Origin: JAJNPS01 sp031430315
Lineage (GTDB): Bacteria; Pseudomonadota; Alphaproteobacteria; Rhodobacterales; Rhodobacteraceae
DNA length: 27,080 nt
Reading direction: 5' to 3'
NCBI GenBank assembly: GCA_031430315.1
Contig: JANPBI010000068.1
Location: 1-27,080, forward strand
Shown: in pieces, positions 8,292 through 15,503 of the stretch
How the letters are laid out: each line of letters begins with the position of its first letter
Numbering within the stretch: the first letter of the stretch is position 1
Made by a program: the position numbers and the translations under genes
Notes under the pieces: generated by a model
Seen by the model: the letters and a program-made list of their open reading frames with translations, nothing else
The model's database searches: none
What the model was told of the DNA's origin: nothing

Positions 8292-9047
8292 ATGACCGAT
8301 GCACCTGCCAAAAAGCCTCGCAAGAAAAAGGCACAGTCACAGACCAGCGGCCCGCTGCCCCTGTTCCGGCGGGTGCGCTGGTGGCTGGGCCGCATCCTGG
8401 CGGGTCTGGTCGGCATCTACGCTTTGCTGATCGTGCTGTTCAGTTTTCTGCCGCCGCCGATAAACGTCTATCAATTGGGCGAAAGTTGGCGTCTGGGGGG
8501 CATTTCCAAGGACTGGGTTGCCTTTGAAGACATCGCCCCGTCTATGGGTCGGTCTGCCGTGGCTGCCGAGGACGCGAACTTTTGCCTCCACTGGGGGTTC
8601 GACATGGCGGCAATCCGCGCGGTCGTCGAAGAAGGTGGCGCGGGCGGGGCCTCGACCATCAGCCAGCAGACCGTCAAGAACGTCTTCCTGTGGCATGGCC
8701 GCAGCTATATGCGCAAGGCGCTGGAGGCATTGCTGACCCCGGTCGTCGAACTGGTCTGGAGTAAGCAGCGCATTCTGGAGGTCTACCTCAACGTTGCCGA
8801 ATTCGACGAGGGCGTCTTTGGTGTTCAAGCCGCCGCCCAACATTTCTTTGGCGTTGATGCGCGCGACCTGACCGCTCTGCAGGCTGCCCGGCTGGCAGCG
8901 GTGTTGCCTGATCCGAAGGGGCGAAACGCCGGCAACCCGTCAAGTTTTGTGCGCAAGCGCACGCGGGCCATCATGGCCGGCGCGGATACGGTTGCGGCTG
9001 ACGGTCGCGCCGCTTGTTTTCAGGACGGATCAACGGCCGGGGATTGA
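8292..9047 (+). CDS. mtgA: Monofunctional peptidoglycan glycosyltransferase (GT51)
   Basis: This enzyme polymerises lipid II into glycan strands at the outer face of the inner membrane, without a transpeptidase domain. The 251-residue protein has a lysine-rich cytoplasmic start (KKPRKKK), one membrane segment near residues 32-53, then the GT51 domain. Catalytic signature: AAEDANF with Glu93-Asp94, the GASTISQQ motif (Ser121-Gln126), and KRILEVYLN-like text (SKQRILEVYLNVAEF). Length and single-domain architecture fit MtgA rather than a bifunctional penicillin-binding protein. The start has only a poor Shine-Dalgarno sequence, but the residue order from ATG 8292 fits the family. The last ~15 residues are low-complexity and unremarkable. 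Confidence 0.93.
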   Translation: MTDAPAKKPRKKKAQSQTSGPLPLFRRVRWWLGRILAGLVGIYALLIVLFSFLPPPINVYQLGESWRLGGISKDWVAFEDIAPSMGRSAVAAEDANFCLHWGFDMAAIRAVVEEGGAGGASTISQQTVKNVFLWHGRSYMRKALEALLTPVVELVWSKQRILEVYLNVAEFDEGVFGVQAAAQHFFGVDARDLTALQAARLAAVLPDPKGRNAGNPSSFVRKRTRAIMAGADTVAADGRAACFQDGSTAGD

Positions 9048-9099
9048 ATTCCTTGCACCGGCGCGGCAAGGAAAGACAACGAGACAGGGGACGAACCCG

Positions 9100-9765
9100 A
9101 TGAACCGACTTTATCATGTTCCGCTGTCACCGTTTTGCCGCAAGGTCCGCCTGACCCTGGCCGAGAAGAAGATCGAGGTCGAACTGGTCGAGGAGAAATA
9201 CTGGGACCCCTCGCCCGATTTCCTGCGTCGCAACCCGGCAGGAAAAGTGCCTGTCTTGCGCATGGACAGCCGCATCTACAGCGAAAGCCAGGCGATCTGC
9301 GAATATCTTGAAGACATCGCCCCGCAACCCCAGCTGATCCCTCGGGACCCCGAGGCGCGCTACGAAGTGCGCAGGCTTTGCGCCTGGTTCGACGACAAGT
9401 TCCAAAACGAGGTGACGTCGAAACTGCTTTATGAGCGCGTGAACAAGAAAATCACCGGGCAGGGCTATCCCGACAGCAAGAACGTCAAGTCAGGTTCCAG
9501 CCGGATCAAGTACCATCTTGATTACATGGCCTGGTTGCTGGACCAGCGCCGCTGGCTGGCGGGGGATGCGATGACGCTGGCCGATTTCACTGCGGCGGCA
9601 CATCTGAGCTGTCTGGACTACATCAGCGATGTGGACTGGAACCGCCATGTCGTGCTGAAAGACTGGTACGCCAAGATCAAGTCGCGGCCGAGTTTCCGGA
9701 CCCTTTTGGCCGATCAGGTGTCCGGCTTTCCGCCGCCTGCGCATTATGCCGACCTTGATTTCTGA
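9100..9765 (+). CDS. Glutathione S-transferase family protein
   Basis: A 221-residue protein with the two-part GST layout. The thioredoxin-like N-terminal domain reads LYHVPLSPFCRKVRLTLAEK, with NPAGKVPVL (cis-proline) and SESQAICEYLE (glutathione binding). The helical C-terminal domain includes MTLADFTAAAHLSCLDYI. The SPFCRK motif has a cysteine near the active-site position, as in several bacterial GST classes. Substrate cannot be told. The ATG at 9100 gives the expected N-terminus; earlier in-frame codons lie inside mtgA and would add unrelated residues. The end overlaps the queG open frame by 20 bases. Confidence 0.9.
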   Translation: MNRLYHVPLSPFCRKVRLTLAEKKIEVELVEEKYWDPSPDFLRRNPAGKVPVLRMDSRIYSESQAICEYLEDIAPQPQLIPRDPEARYEVRRLCAWFDDKFQNEVTSKLLYERVNKKITGQGYPDSKNVKSGSSRIKYHLDYMAWLLDQRRWLAGDAMTLADFTAAAHLSCLDYISDVDWNRHVVLKDWYAKIKSRPSFRTLLADQVSGFPPPAHYADLDF

Positions 9766-10840
9766 CCCTGACCGCGCCGGGGGCCAGCCCCCGAACCCCC
9801 GGGATATTTCGGCCAATTGGAAGGCGCTGACAGAGGCTGAGGCCCGAAGGCAAGGGTTTGCCAAGATGGGCGTGTGCCGCCCGGACGCCGTGCCGGAGGC
9901 GGCGGGGCGGCTCGGTGCCTGGCTGGATGCGGGGATGCAGGGCCAGATGTCGTGGATGGCCGAGCGCGCGCAATGGCGCGGCAATGCAGCAGCCCTGTGG
10001 CCTGAGGCCCGGTCGGTGATCGTGCTGGCCGAGGCCTATACGCCCGACACCGACCCGATGGCGGGACTGGCACATCGCGACCGGGGAGTCGTCAGCGTCT
10101 ATGCCCAAGGGCGCGACTACCACGATCTGGTGAAGCGGCGGCTGAAACGGCTGGGGCGCTGGCTCGTCGACAAGACTGGGGCCGAAATCAAGGTGTTCGT
10201 TGACACTGCCCCGGTGATGGAAAAACCGCTGGCGCAGGCGGCGGGGCTTGGCTGGCAGGGCAAGCATACCAACCTTTTGGGCCGCGACCTTGGCAATTGG
10301 GTGTTCCTTGGCGCGATCTTCACCACATTGGAGCTGCCCTTCGATCCGCCCGAAGTCGACCATTGCGGATCCTGCCGCGCCTGCCTCGATATCTGCCCGA
10401 CGAACGCGTTCCCTGCACCCTACCAGCTGGATGCGCGGCGGTGCATTTCGTATCTGACGATCGAGCACAAGGGGCCGGTGGACGAAGACCTGCGTGCCCT
10501 GATGGGCAACCGCATCTATGGCTGCGACGACTGTCTTGCGGTCTGTCCCTGGAACAAGTTCGCCGTTGCCGCGACCGAACTGGGATATCAGCCGCGCGTC
10601 GGTCTGCCGGAACTCGCGGACCTGGCGACGCTGGACGATGCCAGTTTCCGCGCGCGCTTTGCAGGCAGCCCGATCAAGCGCATCGGACGCGACCGGTTCG
10701 TCCGCAACGTCCTTTACGCGATCGGGAATTCCGGGATGCCCTCACTGGCACATGTTGCACGGCGGCTTTGCGAGGATGCAGATGCCGCCGTTGCGGACGC
10801 AGCAAGATGGGCGGTCGCTCGCCTATCGACGCAAACATAA
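9746..10840 (+). CDS. queG: Epoxyqueuosine reductase
   Basis: QueG reduces epoxyqueuosine to queuosine in the wobble base of tRNAs with a GUN anticodon, using a cobalamin cofactor and two 4Fe-4S clusters. Seen here: VFVDTAPVMEKPLAQAAGLGWQGKHTN with the family's catalytic Asp (Asp153 in this frame), cluster cysteines C207, C210, C213 and C217 in CGSCRACLDICPTNAF, then CISYLTIEHKG and CDDCLAVCPWNKF. The start is uncertain. The ATG at 9746 lies in the tail of the GST gene and makes the protein read through a Rhodobacteraceae-type repeat (9796-9823). Homology seems to begin only around LTEAEARRQGFAKMGVCRP, where the only in-frame options are rare codons (ATT 9806, CTG 9827). Confidence 0.93.
   Translation: MPTLISDPDRAGGQPPNPRDISANWKALTEAEARRQGFAKMGVCRPDAVPEAAGRLGAWLDAGMQGQMSWMAERAQWRGNAAALWPEARSVIVLAEAYTPDTDPMAGLAHRDRGVVSVYAQGRDYHDLVKRRLKRLGRWLVDKTGAEIKVFVDTAPVMEKPLAQAAGLGWQGKHTNLLGRDLGNWVFLGAIFTTLELPFDPPEVDHCGSCRACLDICPTNAFPAPYQLDARRCISYLTIEHKGPVDEDLRALMGNRIYGCDDCLAVCPWNKFAVAATELGYQPRVGLPELADLATLDDASFRARFAGSPIKRIGRDRFVRNVLYAIGNSGMPSLAHVARRLCEDADAAVADAARWAVARLSTQT
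9796..9823 (+). repeat. Rhodobacteraceae-type CCCCC..GGATATTT element, copy 1
   Basis: The element reads CCCCC, then GGGATATTTC, then GGCCAATTGGAAG. It matches copy 2 at 13406-13433 in layout: a C-run, a GGATATTT core, then a purine-rich end that resembles a ribosome binding site. I recall this kind of element as frequent upstream of genes in Rhodobacteraceae; that recollection is not checked here. It sits inside the annotated 5' end of queG. Confidence 0.6.
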
Positions 10841-10846
10841 AGTCCG

Positions 10847-10861
10847 CACCAACCATTGGTG
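10847..10861. promoter_or_regulatory. Inverted repeat upstream of the 55-residue gene
   Basis: CACCAA-CCA-TTGGTG is a perfect 6-bp inverted repeat with a 3-base centre, starting 7 bases after the queG stop. A TACACT sequence (10884-10889) downstream could be a -10 box, but no -35 at good spacing is obvious. The repeat could be an operator for the small gene that follows. Confidence 0.4.
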
Positions 10862-10922
10862 AGTTCCGAAGATCAATCCGTGCTACACTGCTTCATGGAC
10901 TCATGCCTGAGGGAGGATCGCC

Positions 10923-11090
10923 ATGGGACGTCACATTGCCGATAAACGCGCGCCATCGACCGGTGGGCGGGTCAAGCACTTCCTGCGCCTCGCCCGTACG
11001 CCGCGCGAAACCTGGCACCGGCCGCACACCAAATCAGGCGTCACGCGCCTTGTACAGTTCCTGCGGATCGAACGAGGGCGCGAGGTCTGA
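10923..11090 (+). CDS. Small basic protein of unknown function (55 residues)
   Basis: An ATG-to-TGA frame of 55 codons preceded by an excellent ribosome binding site, GGGAGG at 10911-10916, 6 bases from the start, and closed 26 bases later by an intrinsic terminator. The product begins MGRHIADKRAPSTGGRVKHF and is very basic: many Arg, Lys and His spread along the length, few acids, no signal peptide and no membrane segment. A nucleic-acid-binding or ribosome-associated role would fit the composition but nothing proves it. I do not recognise a family. It stands alone between queG and the convergent ilvE, with its own apparent control signals, so it is likely a real gene and not an accident of G+C-rich DNA. 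Confidence 0.65.
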   Translation: MGRHIADKRAPSTGGRVKHFLRLARTPRETWHRPHTKSGVTRLVQFLRIERGREV

Positions 11091-11108
11091 CGCATACTGC
11101 GGATCGAA
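11061..11108 (+). repeat. Short direct repeat at the end of the small gene
   Basis: CTGCGGATCGAA occurs at 11061-11072 and again at 11097-11108, a 36-base step, with similar GAGG text after each. One copy is in the coding end of the 55-residue gene, the other in its 3' untranslated part. Confidence 0.6.
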
Positions 11109-11116
11109 AGAACCGA

Positions 11117-11141
11117 GGCCGGGCTGATCGCCCGGCCTTTT
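11117..11141 (+). terminator. Rho-independent terminator of the small gene
   Basis: Stem GGCCGGGC / GCCCGGCC with loop TGATC, followed by TTTT. It lies between the stop of the 55-residue gene and the convergent end of ilvE. Confidence 0.88.
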
Positions 11142-11163
11142 CCGTCTTGTCACGGCAAAAGCG

Positions 11164-12030
11164 TCACGCCCGCACCAACCGCTCATACTCCAGCGACACG
11201 CGCTTCGTGAGGTCCCCAACCTCGAAATTGTAGTCCCCGATCTGGCCCACAGGCGTGACCTCGGCGGCAGTTCCCGTCAGCCAGCACTGCTCGAACCCTT
11301 CCAGCTCGTCTGGCATGATATGGCGTTCGTGGACCTTGATCTGCATGTCGCGCAGCATGCCGATCACCGTCTGGCGGGTCAGGCCGTTCAGGAAGCAGTC
11401 GGCTTTCGGGGTATGCACCTCGCCGTCCTTGACGAAAAAGATGTTGGCCCCGGTCGCCTCGGCGACATAGCCGCGATAGTCGAACATCATCGCGTCCGAA
11501 CAGCCCTTGGCCATGGCCGCGTGCTTGGACATCGTGCAGATCATGTAAAGGCCCGCCGCCTTGGCCTCGCACGGGATCGTCTCGGGGCTCGGGCGCTTCC
11601 ATTTCGCGATGTCCAGTTTCGCACCCTTGAACTTTGCTTCGCCGTAATAGCTGCCCCAGACCCAGACTGCGATGGCCATGCGGATCGGGTTGGCAAGCGA
11701 CGCCACCCCCATATCTTCGCCCGCGCCGCGCCAGGCGATGGCGCGAACATAGGCGTCGGTCAGGTTGTTGGCCTTGAGTGTCTCCGCTTTGGCCGCGTCG
11801 ATTTCCGCAACCGTGTAGGGGATCGCCATGTCGAGGAGTTCGCCTGACCGCAGCAGCCGTGCCGAATGCTCCGACGATTTGAAGATCTTGCCGTTGTAGC
11901 ACCGCTCCCCTTCGAACACCGAGGACGCATAGTGCAACGCATGGGTCAGGATATGGACGTTGGCCGACCGCCAATCCACCATCTTGCCATCCATCCAGAT
12001 GAACCCGTCACGATCGTCATAGCCTGCCAT
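11164..12030 (-). CDS. ilvE: Branched-chain amino acid aminotransferase
   Basis: This PLP enzyme (fold type IV) performs the last step of valine, leucine and isoleucine synthesis by moving an amino group from glutamate. The 288-residue protein has the class IV features: LTHALHYASSVFEGERCY near the start, YVRAIAWRG, the PLP lysine expected in CEAKAAGLYM (Lys157), and EATGANIFFVKDG followed by LNGLTRQTVI. GGGAGG (12036-12041, read on the minus strand) lies 5 bases before the ATG. It is divergent from petP with a 141-base shared control region, and convergent with the small basic-protein gene. The class IV family also contains D-amino acid transaminases and 4-amino-4-deoxychorismate lyase, but length and motifs favour IlvE. 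Confidence 0.95.
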   Translation of the reverse strand: MAGYDDRDGFIWMDGKMVDWRSANVHILTHALHYASSVFEGERCYNGKIFKSSEHSARLLRSGELLDMAIPYTVAEIDAAKAETLKANNLTDAYVRAIAWRGAGEDMGVASLANPIRMAIAVWVWGSYYGEAKFKGAKLDIAKWKRPSPETIPCEAKAAGLYMICTMSKHAAMAKGCSDAMMFDYRGYVAEATGANIFFVKDGEVHTPKADCFLNGLTRQTVIGMLRDMQIKVHERHIMPDELEGFEQCWLTGTAAEVTPVGQIGDYNFEVGDLTKRVSLEYERLVRA

Positions 12031-12067
12031 ATCGGCCTCCCGCTTTTGCGAATATTGCGCTGGAAAG

Positions 12068-12080
12068 GTCCGTTTCGGAC
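12068..12080. promoter_or_regulatory. Inverted repeat in the ilvE-petP intergenic region (ilvE side)
   Basis: GTCCG-TTT-CGGAC is a perfect 5-bp inverted repeat 37 bases before the ilvE start. It is short, so it may be chance; it could be an operator or part of the ilvE leader. Confidence 0.3.
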
Positions 12081-12117
12081 ATAATCTTGCGCCAAACTGC
12101 CGAATCGCTAAACTTTG

Positions 12118-12132
12118 TGACTTGGAAAGTCA
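12118..12132. promoter_or_regulatory. Candidate PetP (MarR) operator
   Basis: TGACTT-GGA-AAGTCA is a perfect 6-bp inverted repeat. Outside it the match continues partly (TTTGTGACTT against TTGTTGACTT, 8 of 10 positions). It lies 40 bases before the petP ATG in the region shared with ilvE. Read on the minus strand it contains TTGACT, a possible -35 box of ilvE. Size and symmetry fit a MarR-type site, so autoregulation is plausible but inferred. Confidence 0.45.
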
Positions 12133-12171
12133 ACAACGCTGACGTAAATTCCGGGCGAGAGCGAGGGTAGA

Positions 12172-12672
12172 ATGGCTGAAAACACATCGGGCGACGAAAG
12201 CCTGTTGTTCCTGACAGATGAGCAGGTGCGAAAGGGCATCGAGGCGATGTTCTTTGCCTATCGCGGCTTCACCGCCGATCCTGATCGTATCCTCGAGGAC
12301 CTGGACTATGGTCGTGCCCATCACCGCGCCATTCATTTCATCCATCGCAGCCCCGGCACCACGGTGTCGAACCTGCTGGCGATCTTGGGCGTGACCAAGC
12401 AAAGTCTGAACCGGGTGCTGCGGGCCCTGATCGAGCAGGGACTGGTGCGCATCGAAAAGGGCCGCGTGGATCAACGGGAACGGCACCTTTATCTGACCGA
12501 CAAAGGCAGCACACTGGAGCGTGCGTTGTCGGATGCACAGCGCGCGCGCATGCGTGCGGCGTATCGGGCCGCCGGACCGCAGGCCGTGCAGGGCTTTCGC
12601 GCAGTGCTTGAGGCGATGATGGACCCCGAGCAAAGAAGACAGTACCAAAGGCTGCGGGAGGGCGGACCTTGA
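12172..12672 (+). CDS. petP: MarR family transcriptional regulator PetP
   Basis: A 166-residue winged-helix regulator. Helices LDYGRAHHRAIHFIHRSPGT and TVSNLLAILGVTKQSLNRVL form the DNA-reading part, and LVRIEKGRVDQRERHLYLTDKG is the wing and its anchor, typical of MarR. The order MarR then an OmpR-type regulator corresponds to petP-petR, described in Rhodobacter capsulatus next to the cytochrome bc1 operon; here no bc1 genes are adjacent. GAGGG (12163-12167) precedes the ATG. The 3' end overlaps the TTG start of petR by 4 bases, so the two are translated together. The ligand or signal is not visible. Confidence 0.85.
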   Translation: MAENTSGDESLLFLTDEQVRKGIEAMFFAYRGFTADPDRILEDLDYGRAHHRAIHFIHRSPGTTVSNLLAILGVTKQSLNRVLRALIEQGLVRIEKGRVDQRERHLYLTDKGSTLERALSDAQRARMRAAYRAAGPQAVQGFRAVLEAMMDPEQRRQYQRLREGGP

Positions 12673-13370
12673 TCGAACCCATGGCACATCTTCTGGTCGT
12701 CGATGATGACGAACGCATCCGGGGGCTTTTGCAAAAGTTCCTGATCCGGAACGGTTTTCTTGTCACCATCGCCCGCGATACTGACCAGGCGCGCCGGATT
12801 CTGGGTGGCCTCGACTTTGACTTGATTGTGCTGGACGTGATGATGCCTGGCGGCGATGGCATCAGCTTCACGCGCGAACTGCGCCAGAAATCCGCGGTTC
12901 CGGTGCTGCTGCTGACGGCCAAGGGAGAGGCTGCGAACCGCATCGAAGGGTTGGAGGCCGGGGCCGATGACTATCTGGTCAAACCGTTTGAGCCGCGCGA
13001 ACTTTTGCTGCGCATAAACGCCATTCTGCGGCGCGTGCCGACCGCCAAGACGGACGCCGCACCCAAGGTGCTGCATCTGGGCACGGTGCGCTATGACATC
13101 GACCGGGGCGAGATGTGGCGCGGTGATCAGCCCGTGCGCCTGACCGCGACCGAGGCACAGTTGATGCGCGTCTTTGCCGGTGCGGCTGGACAGGCGATCA
13201 GCCGCGACAAGCTGACCGGCGACCTGAACAAGGATTCCGGTGCTGCGGGCCAGGAACGCGCGGTCGATGTGCAGATCACGCGCCTGCGCCGCAAGATCGA
13301 GGTCGACCCCCGCCAGCCACGCTATCTGCAGACGGTGCGGGGCGAAGGCTACATGCTGGCACCGGATTGA
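12669..13370 (+). CDS. petR: OmpR-type response regulator PetR (no adjacent kinase)
   Basis: A two-domain response regulator. The receiver domain starts HLLVVDDDERIRGLL, with the phospho-acceptor Asp56 in IVLDVMMPGGDG, Thr in LLLTAKGE, and Lys in YLVKPFEPRELL. The C-terminal winged helix contains VRLTATEAQLMRVF and VDVQITRLRRKIE, then YLQTVRGEGYMLAP. The TTG at 12669 overlaps the petP stop (TTGA); an ATG at 12681 is an alternative start 4 codons later that still keeps the whole receiver domain. No histidine kinase lies in the window, so its partner is elsewhere or it is not controlled by phosphorylation. In R. capsulatus PetR was reported as needed for growth; transfer of that role to this organism is inference. 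Confidence 0.9.
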   Translation: MIEPMAHLLVVDDDERIRGLLQKFLIRNGFLVTIARDTDQARRILGGLDFDLIVLDVMMPGGDGISFTRELRQKSAVPVLLLTAKGEAANRIEGLEAGADDYLVKPFEPRELLLRINAILRRVPTAKTDAAPKVLHLGTVRYDIDRGEMWRGDQPVRLTATEAQLMRVFAGAAGQAISRDKLTGDLNKDSGAAGQERAVDVQITRLRRKIEVDPRQPRYLQTVRGEGYMLAPD

Positions 13371-13405
13371 GCGCTGATGTCGCCCGGGCGCGCGTTGCTC
13401 CCAAG

Positions 13406-13433
13406 ACCCCCAGAGGATATTTTTCCAAGGTGA
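13406..13433 (+). repeat. Rhodobacteraceae-type CCCCC..GGATATTT element, copy 2
   Basis: The element reads ACCCCC, AGAGGATATTTTT, then CCAAGGTGAA. It is 13 bases before the start of the deacetylase-like gene, in the gap after petR. It has the same layout as the element at 9796-9823, and both lie at a gene start. Confidence 0.62.
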
Positions 13434-13446
13434 ATGCGAGGCGCGG

Positions 13447-14370
13447 ATGAGCACGCTGATTTTCCATCACGACGCCTTTTCACGGCACGAGCCGCCTGAA
13501 GGCCATCCCGAACAGGTGGCCCGGATGGTCGCTGTCGAGAATGGGCTGGCGGGAATTATGGCTGAACGCCGCCAGGCACCCATCGCGGATGATGCCGATA
13601 TCCTGCGCTGCCATCCGTCGCATTATCTGGCCAAACTGCGCGCCGCCGCACCCGCCAGTCGCACCATCGCCCTTGACCCCGACACCTGGATGTCGCCCGG
13701 CACGATGGAGGCGGCCTTGCGCGCCGTCGGCGGGGTCTGTGCTGCCGTGGATGCCGTCCTATCCGGCACCGCCACCAACGCCTTTGTTGGCTGCCGCCCG
13801 CCGGGGCACCATGCGGAACGCGATACCGCCATGGGCTTCTGCCTTTTCGGCAACGTCGCGATCGGGGCGATGCGGGCGCTGGATCATCATGGGTTGAGCC
13901 GCGTCGCGGTCCTCGATTTCGACGTTCACCACGGTAACGGCACGCAGGACCTTTTGTGGGACGAGCCGCGTATTCGCTTTGTCTCGTCTCACCAGATGCC
14001 GCTTTATCCTGGTTCGGGTGCGCCATCCGAGGTTGGCGCGCACGGGCAGATCACCAATCTGGCGCTGCATGAGGGGTCTGGGGGTGCCGAGATGTGGGCA
14101 GTGTGGCAGCCGGTTTCGGCATCACTCAAGGATTGGCAGCCGCAACTGATCCTGATCTCTGCCGGATTTGACGCCCACCGCGACGATCCCCTTGCCGGTC
14201 TCAACTGGACCTCGGCAGATTATGCACGACTGATGCACGCCATCTGCGATCTTGCCGATGCCTGTTGCGAGGGCCGGGTGGTATCCGCACTTGAGGGTGG
14301 CTATGATCTTGACGCGCTGGCGACTTCGGTTGCAGCACATGTGGGCGTATTGAAGGAGCGGGGCAGATGA
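13447..14370 (+). CDS. Histone-deacetylase-like / acetylpolyamine amidohydrolase family protein
   Basis: A 307-residue zinc hydrolase of the arginase/deacetylase superfamily. It has the full active site: His121-His122 in PPGHHAE, zinc ligands Asp159 and His161 in DFDVHHGNGTQ, third ligand Asp242 in SAGFDAHRDDP, and Tyr286 in EGGYDLD. Bacterial members remove acetyl groups from proteins or polyamines; the substrate here is not known. The stop overlaps the xseB start (ATGA), opening a chain of overlapping genes through ispA to dxs. As far as I recall this order recurs in Rhodobacterales, which suggests co-transcription but not necessarily shared function. The upstream element at 13406-13433 may supply its translation signal. 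Confidence 0.92.
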   Translation: MSTLIFHHDAFSRHEPPEGHPEQVARMVAVENGLAGIMAERRQAPIADDADILRCHPSHYLAKLRAAAPASRTIALDPDTWMSPGTMEAALRAVGGVCAAVDAVLSGTATNAFVGCRPPGHHAERDTAMGFCLFGNVAIGAMRALDHHGLSRVAVLDFDVHHGNGTQDLLWDEPRIRFVSSHQMPLYPGSGAPSEVGAHGQITNLALHEGSGGAEMWAVWQPVSASLKDWQPQLILISAGFDAHRDDPLAGLNWTSADYARLMHAICDLADACCEGRVVSALEGGYDLDALATSVAAHVGVLKERGR

Positions 14371-14606
14371 CCGACAAACCGGTGGCAGGGATGTCCTTTG
14401 AAGAGGCGATGGCGGCGCTGGAGCAGGTCGTGGGCCAGCTGGAAAAGGGCGATGTCGAACTGGACAAGTCCATCGCGCTTTATGAACGCGGTGCAGCGCT
14501 CAAGGCGCATTGCGCGGCCAAGCTGAAGGATGCCGAAGAAAAGGTCGAACTGATCCGCGCGCAAGAAGGCCGCGCCATCGGCACCACTCCGGTGGAGGGG
14601 ATGTGA
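14367..14606 (+). CDS. xseB: Exodeoxyribonuclease VII small subunit
   Basis: A 79-residue subunit that binds several copies to the large subunit XseA for single-strand DNA degradation in repair. The family signature is clear: MSFEEAMAALEQVVGQLEKG, then VELDKSIALYERGAALKAHC and a C-terminal helix LKDAEEKVELI. It overlaps the deacetylase gene by 4 bases (ATGA) and the ispA start by 4 bases (GTGA). XseA is not in the window, which is usual in bacteria where the two genes are apart. Confidence 0.96.
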   Translation: MTDKPVAGMSFEEAMAALEQVVGQLEKGDVELDKSIALYERGAALKAHCAAKLKDAEEKVELIRAQEGRAIGTTPVEGM

Positions 14607-15493
14607 CGATCCCAGGTCCCGTCATCGGGATCACCCTCTCCGAGGCGATGGGACTGGCGCGCCAGGGCGTCGAGGGCCATATCCGCGCTGCGCTGCGAGG
14701 CGTCGACCAACCCGTGGCCGACGCGATGCGGTATGCCGTCGCCGGGGGCAAGACCTTGCGCGGGTTTCTGGTGCTGGAGGGTGCCCGCCTCCATGGCTTC
14801 ACCGCTGAGGATGCGATGCCTGCCGCTGCCGCCATCGAATGCATCCATGCCTATTCGCTGATCCACGACGACCTGCCTTGCATGGACGACGATGACCTGC
14901 GCCGGGGTCAGCCGACCGTCCACCGCAAATGGGACGAGGCGACTGCGGTTTTGGCAGGGGACGGCTTACAGGCGCTCGCATTCGAATTGATCGCTCAGAC
15001 CAACTGCCCCACCGAAGCGCGTTTGAGCCTGGTGACAACCCTGTCCCGGGCCGCCGGGATCCGGGGTATGGTTGGCGGTCAGGCGCTGGACATTGCGGCA
15101 GAGACGGCGACGATGCCCCTGACCTTGGCCGAAATCACCACTCTGCAGGCAGGCAAGACCGGTGCGCTGATCACATGGTCGGCAACCGTGGGTGCGCGGA
15201 TGGGGGGGGAGGGCACTGGGCCGCTGTCCGCCTACGGCGACGCGCTCGGCGTCGCTTTCCAGATCGCCGACGACATCCTCGATGTGACGGGCGATGCTGC
15301 CAAGACGGGCAAGGCGGTCGGCAAGGACGCCACCGCTGGCAAAGCGACCTTCGTCTCGCTCTTGGGTTTGGACGGGGCGCGGACCAAAGCGCGCGACCTT
15401 GTCGCGGAGGCAGAGGCCGCCCTGTCCCCCTATGGTGCGACAGCGGCAACCTTGATCGAGGCCGCGCGTTTCGTTATCTCGCGGGACAACTGA
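14603..15493 (+). CDS. ispA: Farnesyl (geranyl) diphosphate synthase
   Basis: This prenyl transferase condenses isopentenyl diphosphate with dimethylallyl and geranyl diphosphate. The 296-residue protein has the first Asp-rich motif DDLPCMDDDDLRRG (from Asp89) and the second FQIADDILDVTGD (from Asp223), plus GGKTLRGFLVLEGARL near the start. The GTG at 14603 overlaps the xseB stop and gives the normal IspA N-terminus; upstream in-frame codons inside xseB are not needed. The spacing between motifs and the residues before the first motif fit a short-chain product (C15), but chain length is inferred. It is followed 10 bases later by dxs, linking two steps of isoprenoid synthesis in one operon. 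Confidence 0.95.
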   Translation: MTIPGPVIGITLSEAMGLARQGVEGHIRAALRGVDQPVADAMRYAVAGGKTLRGFLVLEGARLHGFTAEDAMPAAAAIECIHAYSLIHDDLPCMDDDDLRRGQPTVHRKWDEATAVLAGDGLQALAFELIAQTNCPTEARLSLVTTLSRAAGIRGMVGGQALDIAAETATMPLTLAEITTLQAGKTGALITWSATVGARMGGEGTGPLSAYGDALGVAFQIADDILDVTGDAAKTGKAVGKDATAGKATFVSLLGLDGARTKARDLVAEAEAALSPYGATAATLIEAARFVISRDN

Positions 15494-15503
15494 CAGGTGC
15501 GGA

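Noticed and set aside
10297..11127. Plus-strand frame overlapping the end of queG and the small gene
   Set aside because: Out of frame with queG, whose cysteine motifs are certain, and out of frame with the better supported 55-residue gene.
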